Of a stretch of 10,128 nucleotides of DNA, positions 1-7,033 are shown one piece after another. Numbering within the stretch: the stretch's first letter is position 1; the number at the start of each line of letters is the position of its first letter. The position numbers were made by a program, and so were the translations under genes. The notes beneath the pieces were generated by a model that was not told the DNA's origin, made no database searches, and was given only the letters and a program-made list of their open reading frames with translations. The DNA lies in NCBI GenBank assembly GCA_030653335.1, contig JAURZP010000268.1:1-10128 (forward strand), given 5' to 3'. The stretch is from Methanoregula sp. (GTDB lineage: Archaea > Halobacteriota > Methanomicrobia > Methanomicrobiales > Methanospirillaceae).

Positions 1-1046
1 GGTTCATAATCTTTTTTCATGGTTTTTCCGGCAACTTCAACAATGATGGCAAGCGGGTTTGCAGACCCTTCCTGCAGTGAATCGATCTCTGGACCAATGA
101 CCGTTACCTGACCGTCTTTGATCTCGCTTGGATTTTTCATCTGCAGTAATTCAAATGCCGGTGCTCTGCCACCCCCAAACTCCACGTACATCTCCTCTTT
201 CCTGATACTTTTTCCTTCAAAAGCAGGAGAACAACCCATGGGAATCGGGATTGCGGTCACTGTGATGCGAATGCCTTTTTGATCCATTCCTTTCCGGACA
301 ATATCTCCTGGAGTTGCAACAATCCAGTCACTTTTTATATAATCTCCCAGTGACAGGATAGGAAATCCGAGCACCCGCATACCATCGACAAGTGCGATCT
401 CTTCATCAGAAAGACCGGGCAGTACGATAACAATAGCTTTTGCCCGTTCTGCTGCATAGGTAAGAAGCCGGTCTATATCTCCGGGAGTAACACCTCCAAA
501 CATCATGGCTACGCGGGCAATGATATCGACAAAGTGCACACCATACAAAGCACTTGAGCCAAGGGGAATAAGGCGATAGTCAAGACCCAGTTTTACACCG
601 GATGATGATAACAAAGGTACAACCGGGCCGGCAAGGAAGGTGAGCATATATTTTTCCTGGAGCTCGCGGCAGATGGCAGCAGCAGACCCGGCGCTCTTTG
701 GCGATCCAACGATCAGAGCGAGGCCCAGAATGCTGCCGTCAACAAGTGAATATCCAAGTTTCCTGATTATACTATCGCCAATAAACCCGGTGTAAAGCAA
801 CTCTTCTTTACCATCCTGCGCAGTTTTCTTTGCGAGAATTATTTCAGATGCAACAAGTGAGTTATCTTTTGTCCGGGTAAAAACATCCCGTGATGCATCC
901 CCGTCATGCACCGGTACACCTGTCAGCGCGTAAGAAATGGGAAGGTGATAAGCGGTATCTTCATAGGAAAAAGCACCTTGTATTGTAGTTAGTGCTGCTT
1001 TTAAATGGAGTTCTCCATTTTTTATTGCAAACTCAACGTCGTTCAT
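1..1046 (-). CDS. acsB: Acetyl-CoA synthase (CODH/ACS beta subunit), long bacterial-like form, 3' end outside window
   Basis: This reading frame starts at ATG 1046 and stays open for 348 codons to the left edge, so the C-terminal part is missing from the window. From memory it aligns with the bacterial AcsB N-terminal domain: DTAYHLPI near residue 30, TGFIGD (86-91), VKLGLDY and PLG (151-163), MMFGGVTPG (181-189). It then enters the next domain at PAFEGKSIRKEEMYVEFGGG (274-293) and VIGPEID (316-322). AcsB joins CO, a methyl group from the corrinoid protein and CoA into acetyl-CoA in the cytoplasm. The A-cluster cysteines would lie beyond the edge. Methanogen CdhC usually lacks the roughly 300-residue N-terminal domain that contacts CO dehydrogenase in bacteria; here it is present, though shorter than in Moorella. 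GAGGG (1060-1056) lies 9 nt before the ATG. It is divergent from the PEGA gene. The family call is strong; the subfamily call rests on recalled sequences. Confidence 0.88.
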   Translation of the reverse strand, partial: MNDVEFAIKNGELHLKAALTTIQGAFSYEDTAYHLPISYALTGVPVHDGDASRDVFTRTKDNSLVASEIILAKKTAQDGKEELLYTGFIGDSIIRKLGYSLVDGSILGLALIVGSPKSAGSAAAICRELQEKYMLTFLAGPVVPLLSSSGVKLGLDYRLIPLGSSALYGVHFVDIIARVAMMFGGVTPGDIDRLLTYAAERAKAIVIVLPGLSDEEIALVDGMRVLGFPILSLGDYIKSDWIVATPGDIVRKGMDQKGIRITVTAIPIPMGCSPAFEGKSIRKEEMYVEFGGGRAPAFELLQMKNPSEIKDGQVTVIGPEIDSLQEGSANPLAIIVEVAGKTMKKDYE

Positions 1047-1204
1047 TATCAAATTCCCTCGAATACATCGTTTCCCTGTAATATTGATATAGTTTCGTTA
1101 TTGGGTAATTACGGTTCATTTCCTTTTTTTTTTGCTATTTGACTAACGAAAACAAAAATCTATATCCCTTATAAATGATATTCTCTTTAACGAGAGGCTA
1201 GAAT
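1047..1204. promoter_or_regulatory. Divergent promoter region between acsB and the PEGA gene
   Basis: On the minus strand CTATATCA (1092-1085) has TATA-box character and an adjoining purine-rich CGAAA resembling a TFB recognition element. Initiation would fall near 1063, leaving a short leader with GAGGG. On the plus strand TCTATATCC (about 1159-1167) and TTATAAAT (1170-1177) are candidate TATA boxes for the gene at 1205, whose ribosome site is GAGAGG near 1192-1197. The words TTTCGTTA (1093-1100) and TAACGAAA (1144-1151) are perfect inverted copies flanking an A/T run, and TAACGA recurs at 1188-1193. Start sites are inferred from spacing. Confidence 0.55.
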
Positions 1205-2311
1205 ATGAGTATCATGCGATTAAACAGGTTTTTTTGGGTTCTTGTACTGCTGATAGCAGCAATTTGTATTATCCAGCCGGTGCTGGGTGTGAACGGGACA
1301 GTAACCATCGCCTACCGGGGATCGGGCGGAAGCTACATTGGCGACACGATTATCTTTGATGGGAAAAACACGGTTGGAAATGTTACATTTCTACGAATCA
1401 ACGGACCGGGTCTCCCCGCTGAGGGTGTTCCCATATATGACCTCAATGGAATTCCGGGTGCTGGAAATCCGATTGAAGTGAACCCTGATGGTACCTGGAA
1501 GATTGTATGGTATACCTCGAGTATCAAAGGAATTGAAAAGATGCAGACTGCACGATATACTCTCACTGCTGCAGATCTTGCCCATCCCGAAATCTCCTCA
1601 ACAGCTCAGGTATTTATGAAAAAACCAGAATTTTATGCGAACCTTACTCCTAACCCTGCGACGAATGCCGATTATGTATCATTAACAGGTTCTGTAGAAC
1701 AAGGTGTATCTTATGTTCGTATTGATATAACAGACAATGCCGGAAAAATTTACCGTACATATTCTTCTCCTGTCAGTGCATCCGGATACTTCAACTATGG
1801 ATTCCATGTTGATATGCAACCGGGACAATATTATATCACGGTAAGCAACCCATCGTTAAAAAATCCCCTCCAGATGGTTCTTATTGTTCTCCCACCACGA
1901 ACCCCGACTTATATGACAACTGTGGCAGTCTCTTCCGGTAATACAACATCAATAACTGCGTCCATTCCTCCATCTGCTGCAACAACGCAGAACCTGCCGG
2001 GTATTCCGGCAGGTACCGGAACAATCTCCATTGCATCAACTCCGGCAGGATCTTCAGTATATCTCGATTCCGTGATGATGGGAAAAACACCGGTTGATCT
2101 GGGCAATATAAATTATGGCAGTCATCTGGTTGAGATAAAATCGCCCGGATACCAGACCTATTCAATGCAGGTAACTGTAAAGGATGAATCACCGGTTATA
2201 CTGTCTCCGGTACTTCAAAAAAGCACATCTTCAATTCCTCTTTCACCAGTTACAGCACTTATAGGACTTATCATAACCGGAGCAATTGCCCTTGTATGGA
2301 AAAGGACATAA
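1205..2311 (+). CDS. Secreted, membrane-anchored PEGA-domain surface protein
   Basis: The 368-residue product starts with a signal peptide (about residues 1-29: basic start, hydrophobic stretch 9-25, possible cleavage after VLG). Two beta-rich segments follow, about 31-140 and 141-230. The first has the GDTIIFDG...FLRINGPGLP pattern and a DGTWKIVWYT strand seen in repeated extracellular domains of Methanomicrobiales surface proteins. A Thr/Ser/Pro-rich linker spans about 233-270. A PEGA domain lies at about 272-338 (GTISIASTPAGSSVYLDSVM, then KTPVDLG, GSHLVEIKSPGY). A hydrophobic segment (345-364) followed by KRT is a likely C-terminal anchor. The protein should therefore sit on the outer face of the membrane, perhaps tied to the S-layer or extracellular matrix. 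PEGA domains are thought to bind or space surface structures; no enzymatic motif is seen. It is monocistronic, with a terminator-like hairpin after the stop. The exact role is unknown. Confidence 0.85.
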   Translation: MSIMRLNRFFWVLVLLIAAICIIQPVLGVNGTVTIAYRGSGGSYIGDTIIFDGKNTVGNVTFLRINGPGLPAEGVPIYDLNGIPGAGNPIEVNPDGTWKIVWYTSSIKGIEKMQTARYTLTAADLAHPEISSTAQVFMKKPEFYANLTPNPATNADYVSLTGSVEQGVSYVRIDITDNAGKIYRTYSSPVSASGYFNYGFHVDMQPGQYYITVSNPSLKNPLQMVLIVLPPRTPTYMTTVAVSSGNTTSITASIPPSAATTQNLPGIPAGTGTISIASTPAGSSVYLDSVMMGKTPVDLGNINYGSHLVEIKSPGYQTYSMQVTVKDESPVILSPVLQKSTSSIPLSPVTALIGLIITGAIALVWKRT

Positions 2312-2313
2312 AA

Positions 2314-2366
2314 AACCAATAATCAGTCTCTCTTTTATCTCCAATTGGTTCTTCTGATATTTTTTT
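2314..2366 (+). terminator. Stem-loop with T-tract after the PEGA gene
   Basis: AACCAAT (2314-2320) and ATTGGTT (2344-2350) form a perfect 7-bp stem with a 23-nt loop. A run of seven T (2360-2366) follows ten bases later. The left arm begins three bases after the stop codon. Archaeal termination depends mainly on the T-tract, so the T7 may be the working part. Confidence 0.5.
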
Positions 2367-2373
2367 GCCATAA

Positions 2374-2417
2374 TCTATATCGATGTAAACACAGACTGGT
2401 AATGACATATCGGTGAT
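2374..2417 (+). promoter_or_regulatory. TATA box and ribosome site for the ACT-MBL gene
   Basis: TCTATATC (2374-2381) is a good archaeal TATA box, with expected initiation about 25 bases downstream near 2402-2405. GGTGAT (2412-2417) matches the 3' end of archaeal 16S rRNA and lies five bases before the GTG at 2423. It supports GTG as the start: the in-frame ATG at 2402 is closed by TGA at 2414. Confidence 0.6.
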
Positions 2418-2422
2418 TATCC

Positions 2423-3925
2423 GTGAAAAAATTCTCTTTTATCGCTCACATGCCCGATACTCCTGGATCGCTTTACAGGGTTGCAGAAATTATCAAAAAA
2501 TATGATGGCAATATAAACCGTATCCAGTTTGACCGCCGCATCGATCCCGGAACGGTTTTTTACGAGGTTACAGTATCAGAAGAATCCTTTAAGAAAATCT
2601 CGCAGGATCTCGAAAAGATCGGTTATCTCCAGAACTCTATTAAACCTGTAAGTTTCTTAAAATTCTGTATCTACCTGCCCCACCGCCCGGGGGCACTGTA
2701 CGAATTTTTGGGGTTAACAACATCGGCAGACGCAAATATCTCATTTTTGGATTTCGATGATAAGGGCCGGCATCCGGAACGTCTTACAGTAAGCCTGAAT
2801 CTTGAACAGGGTGCAGTGGTTGACCAATTATTAAACCAGTTAAAATCCCTCTACCGCATTGAGATCATCGAATACGATACAACCGGAAAACAACTTGATG
2901 ACACAGTCTTTTATGTGAGGTATGCCCAGTCAGTCCGCGAACTTATAGGAGAATATGAAGATACTTTCCTGCTCTCGTTTCTTGCTGACACCAATCGCAT
3001 TGCGCAGGAACTGATGAACCGTGGTTGTGATCCCAAACAGGTTTTTGAAAGTGTCCTTAAGACCGGTCAGACATTGAAAGCCACTTCCGGAAAAAATTTT
3101 TATGCAGATGTCCAGAAATTCCAGATAGACGATGACACGACATTGTTCTGTTTCCAGGTACCCTGTGGAGGAAATATATTTCTTATAAGATCTGGAGATA
3201 AAGTGCTGATGATTGATACCGGATACGGTATTTATCATTCTGATCTAATTACCATGTTTTCACGGTATGGAGTGGGGGATGTAAAGAAAATCACCCGCAT
3301 TGTTGTAACCCATGCCGACGCGGATCACTGCGGATCTTCCGGTTTTTTTGCGGTGCCGGTGCTTATGCACCAGAGTACTCTTGAGATCATCCGGGCAAAT
3401 AACAGGGCCTACGGTTCACGAAGTGATCACTCATCCCTCGATGAATTCTATACAAAGATGATAAACCTGTTCTCGAAATTCAATACTCCGGAAAATATTG
3501 AATGTATTTCAGTTCATTACGGGACAAAAAGGGGAATATTTCCGGTAATAGGCGCAATTACTATTGGATCTGTTGAGCTGGAAATACTGGATGGCCTTAG
3601 TGGGCATACGGCGGGTCAGATATTCCTGTATTCACGAGATCAAGGTTTACTGTTCACAGCAGACAGCGTAATAAATTTTGTGAGTCTCTCAAAAGAACGT
3701 GCAGATTATAGTTCGCTTGCAGCATTTCTTGTAACTTCAGTAAATGTGGACAGCGACATGGCAAAGAAGGAACGAAAAGGTTTGCTTGAACTGGCACAGG
3801 ATACTGATAACAAACTTCTATCATCTGAAATGCGCTGCCTTATCTGCGGAGGTCATGGGGCAGTGTCGGTAATTGAAGGGAGAGAACTTGTGCCTTTTGG
3901 TGAGATCGAGCATTATGTGCCATAA
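2423..3925 (+). CDS. ACT-ACT-metallo-beta-lactamase fold fusion protein (putative amino-acid-responsive hydrolase)
   Basis: The 500-residue protein starts at GTG with a GGTGAT ribosome site. Residues 1-73 form an ACT domain (HMPDTPGSLYRVAEIIKKYD, then NINRIQF). Residues 76-150 form a second one (IYLPHRPGALYEFLG, NISFLDF), recalling the regulatory domains of threonine dehydratase. A mostly helical linker covers about 155-225. A metallo-beta-lactamase fold follows: VLMIDTGYG (261-269), the metal motif THADADHCG (296-304: H297, D299, D301, H302), H395 in SGHTAGQ, D414 in FTADS, and H478 in CGGHGA. The first motif is HxDxDH rather than HxHxDH. ACT domains usually bind amino acids and control an attached enzyme, so ligand-gated hydrolysis is a reasonable inference. 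The substrate cannot be told; thioesters, cyclic nucleotides and phosphate esters are all known for this fold. It appears monocistronic. Confidence 0.82.
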   Translation: MKKFSFIAHMPDTPGSLYRVAEIIKKYDGNINRIQFDRRIDPGTVFYEVTVSEESFKKISQDLEKIGYLQNSIKPVSFLKFCIYLPHRPGALYEFLGLTTSADANISFLDFDDKGRHPERLTVSLNLEQGAVVDQLLNQLKSLYRIEIIEYDTTGKQLDDTVFYVRYAQSVRELIGEYEDTFLLSFLADTNRIAQELMNRGCDPKQVFESVLKTGQTLKATSGKNFYADVQKFQIDDDTTLFCFQVPCGGNIFLIRSGDKVLMIDTGYGIYHSDLITMFSRYGVGDVKKITRIVVTHADADHCGSSGFFAVPVLMHQSTLEIIRANNRAYGSRSDHSSLDEFYTKMINLFSKFNTPENIECISVHYGTKRGIFPVIGAITIGSVELEILDGLSGHTAGQIFLYSRDQGLLFTADSVINFVSLSKERADYSSLAAFLVTSVNVDSDMAKKERKGLLELAQDTDNKLLSSEMRCLICGGHGAVSVIEGRELVPFGEIEHYVP

Positions 3926-3957
3926 AAAAAGTTTTTTCTTTTCGTGCACTTTTTTTT
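3926..3957 (+). terminator. T-rich terminator after the ACT-MBL gene
   Basis: Straight after the stop codon come seven A, G, then six T (3932-3937), and later a run of eight T (3950-3957). Runs of this kind are typical archaeal termination signals, and no coding sequence follows for about 190 bases. Confidence 0.55.
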
Positions 3958-4025
3958 AATTCCGAAAAATTGATTGCGTAGATTCAAGATATCTGATGCC
4001 CTGTGATTTCTCTGTAAGCGAACAT

Positions 4026-4090
4026 AAAAAAGGGAAAAAATAATCGATTAATGTTTATCCTGATACAGCAAAGAGGCAAAAAAAGGGAAA
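4026..4090 (+). repeat. Direct repeat AAAAAAGGGAAA upstream of the hxlB operon
   Basis: The 12-base word AAAAAAGGGAAA occurs at 4026-4037 and again at 4079-4090, 53 bases apart, in the leader/promoter region of the operon that starts at 4145. Between the copies lies the AT-rich TAATCGATTAATG. The copies could be regulator sites or chance purine-rich sequence. Confidence 0.4.
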
Positions 4091-4144
4091 CTGTTCTGCG
4101 AAATTCTCATCTACTATGCAATAGCATCTTCTTGTGGGGAAAGT

Positions 4145-4744
4145 ATGGAGAGCCACAGGGTACAGGAGATGATGCGGCTGATGGCATCAAAGATCCGTTC
4201 AATTGCCGATACTATATCAGATGACGATATCGGGAAGTTTATTACCGAACTCTTAAAAGCAAAGCGCATTTATGTGATCGGTGCAGGACGGTCTGGGCTC
4301 GTGGCAAAAGCCTTTGCCATGCGACTCATGCATCTTGGGTTTCACGCATATGTTGTTGGAGAGACAATAACTCCGGCATTGAACAATGGTGATCTGATGG
4401 TCATCTTCTCGGGTTCCGGCCGGACTAAGACGGTTGCTGATCTGGCTGAGACTGCAAAGGAGATTGGGGGACGAATCTGCCTGATCTCTTCGAATGCAGA
4501 TTCCCGCATCGGTAAGATCTCTGATTGTATTGTAATTATTGAACAGCACCGGGATTCTGTGGAAGATGATGCGGTTGAGTTTGAAATCCGGCAGATGATG
4601 GGTGAACATAAATCGTTTGCTCCTTTAGGAACGCTCTTTGAGACCGTTTCGATGATCTTTGCAGATGCTGTGGTCTCGCGGCTGATGGAGATCACAAAGA
4701 CCGATGAAAGCGCACTTAAGAACCGGCATACGAATATCGAATAG
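4145..4744 (+). CDS. hxlB: 6-phospho-3-hexuloisomerase (SIS domain)
   Basis: The 199-residue single SIS-domain protein has the usual family length. It contains the nucleotide-fold-like RIYVIGAGRSGLVAKAFAMR (residues 41-60), the sugar-phosphate loop IFSGSGRT (87-94) with VADLAETAKE after it, and the family signature FAPLGTLFE (158-166). It interconverts D-arabino-hex-3-ulose 6-phosphate and fructose 6-phosphate in the cytoplasm. In archaea lacking the oxidative pentose pathway, it works with hexulose-6-phosphate synthase to make ribulose 5-phosphate and formaldehyde from fructose 6-phosphate; the reverse direction fixes formaldehyde. The synthase partner is not in the window. ATG 4145 follows GTGGGG (4134-4139), and no in-frame ATG exists between it and the upstream TGA. 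It is the first gene of a three-gene operon, with 9 bases to the next start. A generic SIS isomerase is the main alternative, but the signature favours HxlB. Confidence 0.9.
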   Translation: MESHRVQEMMRLMASKIRSIADTISDDDIGKFITELLKAKRIYVIGAGRSGLVAKAFAMRLMHLGFHAYVVGETITPALNNGDLMVIFSGSGRTKTVADLAETAKEIGGRICLISSNADSRIGKISDCIVIIEQHRDSVEDDAVEFEIRQMMGEHKSFAPLGTLFETVSMIFADAVVSRLMEITKTDESALKNRHTNIE

Positions 4745-4753
4745 GAGATAACT

Positions 4754-5860
4754 ATGAGCATGAAATTTGCAGAACGGGTAAAAGATATAGAAATTTCAGG
4801 CATCCGCCGCTTGTTTGAAGCTGCAGGTCCGGACTCCATCAATCTCGGGCTCGGCCAACCCGACTTTGATACACCTCAGCACATCAAAGATGCAGCGATA
4901 AAAGCGATACAGGATGGAAAGACCGGGTATACCGGTAACAATGGTATACCCGAACTTCGCAGTGCAATAAGTGCAAAATTCAAAAACGAGAACCAGCTCT
5001 CTTACTTGCCGGATCAGATCATTGTAACTGCCGGGGCAAGTGAAGCACTCCATATTGTGATGCAGGCAATGGCAGAAGATGGTGACAGGGTTCTCTGTCC
5101 GGATCCGGGTTTTGTCTCCTATGCATCACTTGCGATATTAGCGGGCGCAACTCCGGTCAGTGTCCCGCTCACCAAAAATTTGCATATCGATGTGGAGAGG
5201 GCAAAAGATCTGATGGACGGGGCAAAACTATTTGTCATAAACTCTCCGGGAAATCCTACCGGAGCTGTCGAAAGTAAAGAATCCATCAAAGCTATTGTCG
5301 AATATGCTTCTGATGCTGGCGTGACCATCATCTCTGATGAGGTGTATGAACATTTCATTTACGGCAAAAAACACTGGAGCGCCGGGCAGTTCGGTGATAA
5401 CGTGGTCACCATCAATGCAACCAGTAAGACCTATGCGATGACCGGCTGGCGGCTTGGTTATCTTGCTGCATCTCCAGATATCATTCACCAGTGCATAAAA
5501 GTGCATCAGTACTGCCAGGCCTGCGCCACTTCCATCTCCCAGTATGCGGCAGTTGCAGCCTACGAAGGCGACCAGCATCTCGTTATGGTAATGCGGGACG
5601 AGTACCGGGCGCGGCGGGATCTCTTCTGCAAAGGATTGTCTGCACTTGGGCTTAACTTCCCGCTTCCCGAAGGCGCATTCTATGCGTTTGTACCCATGAA
5701 ACCTGCGCTCACGAAGAAAATTATTGATGCCGGGGTAGTGATTGTTCCGGGCTCTGCGTTCGGAGTCAATGCACCTGATTATGCCCGTATGAGTTATGCC
5801 ACCTCCCTGGAGAATCTGGGACGTGCCCTTGATAGGATAGAAAAAGTAATGTGTGATTAA
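4754..5860 (+). CDS. Class I/II PLP-dependent aminotransferase (aspartate-aminotransferase-like)
   Basis: The 368-residue fold-type I aminotransferase moves an amino group between an amino acid and a 2-oxo acid using PLP. Visible landmarks are LGLGQPDFDTP (31-41), TGNNGIPELR (60-69), NSPGNPTG (163-170, with N167 contacting PLP), SDEVYEH (194-200, with D195 and Y198), SKTYAMTGWRLGY with the Schiff-base lysine K225, and R345 in ARMSYAT, the likely carboxylate-binding arginine. All key residues are intact. GGAGAT (4744-4749) overlaps the hxlB stop and precedes ATG 4754 by four bases; a second in-frame ATG lies at 4760. It is co-transcribed with hxlB upstream and the M42 peptidase downstream. Substrate preference within the aspartate/alanine/aromatic group cannot be read from sequence alone. 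The MJ-type broad-specificity aminotransferases of methanogens are the closest kind I recognise. Confidence 0.9.
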   Translation: MSMKFAERVKDIEISGIRRLFEAAGPDSINLGLGQPDFDTPQHIKDAAIKAIQDGKTGYTGNNGIPELRSAISAKFKNENQLSYLPDQIIVTAGASEALHIVMQAMAEDGDRVLCPDPGFVSYASLAILAGATPVSVPLTKNLHIDVERAKDLMDGAKLFVINSPGNPTGAVESKESIKAIVEYASDAGVTIISDEVYEHFIYGKKHWSAGQFGDNVVTINATSKTYAMTGWRLGYLAASPDIIHQCIKVHQYCQACATSISQYAAVAAYEGDQHLVMVMRDEYRARRDLFCKGLSALGLNFPLPEGAFYAFVPMKPALTKKIIDAGVVIVPGSAFGVNAPDYARMSYATSLENLGRALDRIEKVMCD

Positions 5861-5861
5861 C

Positions 5862-6899
5862 ATGGTCAAAGAACTGTTACGTAAATTATCCAATGCCCAC
5901 GGTGTTTCGGGCAGTGAAGGCAACGTCTACACGCTCATCAAAAAAGAGCTTAAAGGGCATGTCGATGAGATCCGCGAAGATACGATGGGCAACCTGATCG
6001 CAATCAAGCAAGGCAACAAGTTCAAAGTGATGCTCGCTGCTCACATGGACGAGATCGGGCTCATGGTGAAGTACGTGGAAGAAAAAGGCTTCATCCGGTT
6101 CGTTGCGCTCGGTGGATGGTACGGGCCAACGCTCTATAACCAGCGGGTAATCCTGCATGGAACAAATGGCCCAGTCATTGGAGTCATTGGGGGTAAACCC
6201 CCGCACATGATGGACGATGAAGAGCGTAAGAAGGGAGTAAAAGTTGACGATCTCTTCATTGATATCGGTGCAACAAATCCTAATGAGGTTGATTATCTCG
6301 GTATTGATGTCGGTACTCCTGTAACCATTGACCGGGAATTCTGTGAACTGGCAAATTCACGGGTTACCGGAAAAGCCTTTGACAACCGGGCCGGTGTCGC
6401 CATGCTGATAAAAACTTTACAGGAGGTAAAGTCCCCGCTCACTATCTTTGGCGTGTTTACGGTACAGGAAGAAGTGGGCTTAAAAGGCGCACGTACCAGT
6501 GCTTATGCCCTCGATCCAGATTGTGCCATCGCAACCGATGTCACCATCCCCGGTGATCACCCGGGCATTGAGATGAAAGATGCGCCTGTAGTGATGGGAA
6601 AAGGCCCGGTCATAACCATTGTTGACAGCAGCGGAAGGGGACTTATCGCCAATCGTAAGGTGGTCAAGTGGCTCAAGGAAGCAGCTGATTCAAATTCAAT
6701 TCCTGTGCAGATGGAAGTTGGCAGTGGGGGAACGACCGATGCAACTGCAATCCACCTGACCAAAGGAGGCATTCCGAGCACAACGATGAGCATTCCTTCT
6801 CGGTACATTCATTCGCCAGTAGAAGTGCTCGATTGTAATGATATTGAAGCCGGTGTGAAAATTCTTGTAGCTGCGCTCAAGAAAAAGCCGGTATTATAA
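5862..6899 (+). CDS. M42-family metallo-aminopeptidase (TET-type; often misnamed endoglucanase)
   Basis: The 345-residue protein has all M42 metal and catalytic positions: AAHMDEIG (H61, D63), AFDNRAG (D174, bridging), VQEEVGL (E203 general base, E204), ATDVT (D226) and YIHSPVE (H317). These enzymes bind two zinc or cobalt ions, assemble into hollow tetrahedral dodecamers and trim N-terminal residues from cytoplasmic peptides after the proteasome. I chose ATG 5862, one base after the aminotransferase stop, because GTGAT at 5853-5857 sits at ribosome-site spacing before it. The alternative GTG at 5853 adds MIN, overlaps the upstream gene by 8 bases and has no site of its own. It is translationally coupled to the aminotransferase and is the last gene of the hxlB operon, ending in T-rich DNA. 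Residue specificity is not predictable here; a glutamyl or leucyl preference is usual in the family. Confidence 0.92.
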   Translation: MVKELLRKLSNAHGVSGSEGNVYTLIKKELKGHVDEIREDTMGNLIAIKQGNKFKVMLAAHMDEIGLMVKYVEEKGFIRFVALGGWYGPTLYNQRVILHGTNGPVIGVIGGKPPHMMDDEERKKGVKVDDLFIDIGATNPNEVDYLGIDVGTPVTIDREFCELANSRVTGKAFDNRAGVAMLIKTLQEVKSPLTIFGVFTVQEEVGLKGARTSAYALDPDCAIATDVTIPGDHPGIEMKDAPVVMGKGPVITIVDSSGRGLIANRKVVKWLKEAADSNSIPVQMEVGSGGTTDATAIHLTKGGIPSTTMSIPSRYIHSPVEVLDCNDIEAGVKILVAALKKKPVL

Positions 6900-6920
6900 T
6901 TTTTTATTCTTCCATTTTTC
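6898..6920 (+). terminator. T-rich terminator of the hxlB operon
   Basis: A run of six T begins directly after the M42 stop codon and a second T5 run lies at about 6915-6919, in a pyrimidine-rich stretch without a strong hairpin. This is a usual archaeal termination signal. The next gene is on the other strand. Confidence 0.45.
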
Positions 6921-7011
6921 ATTGAAAACAGACATGATGCTCGCGTGCCACAAGCATACAAGATGAAAAAGTGACCCCCTTTTCATATTAAATTTCTGGT
7001 CTTGGTGCACC

Positions 7012-7032
7012 AGATTAAAAACAAAAACAAGT
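7012..7032 (-). terminator. T-rich terminator of tRNA-Arg
   Basis: Read on the minus strand, the sequence just past the tRNA 3' end is CTTGTTTTTGTTTTTAAT, two T5 runs typical of the end of archaeal tRNA transcripts. A 10-bp perfect palindrome, TGGTGCACCA (7003-7012), follows but lies after the T-runs. Confidence 0.45.
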
Positions 7033-7033
7033 A

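Noticed and set aside
1124..1133. Run of ten T on the plus strand between the divergent genes
   Set aside because: No plus-strand gene ends before it, so it is not a terminator; it is more likely promoter-region AT-rich DNA.
1333..2192. Several minus-strand open frames inside the PEGA gene
   Set aside because: They are antisense shadows: no ribosome sites, atypical composition and no recognisable domains, while the plus-strand frame has clear domains.
5853..5861. GTG 5853 as start of the M42 peptidase
   Set aside because: It has no ribosome site, whereas ATG 5862 has GTGAT at proper spacing and begins where homologues usually begin.
5228..5923. A 231-codon minus-strand frame across the aminotransferase gene
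   Set aside because: It lies opposite a fully conserved enzyme with every catalytic residue intact. Its translation shows no known motif.
7003..7012. Perfect palindrome TGGTGCACCA between the M42 gene and tRNA-Arg
   Set aside because: It is only 10 bp, lies past the T-runs that probably end the tRNA transcript, and sits between convergent units with no promoter to control.
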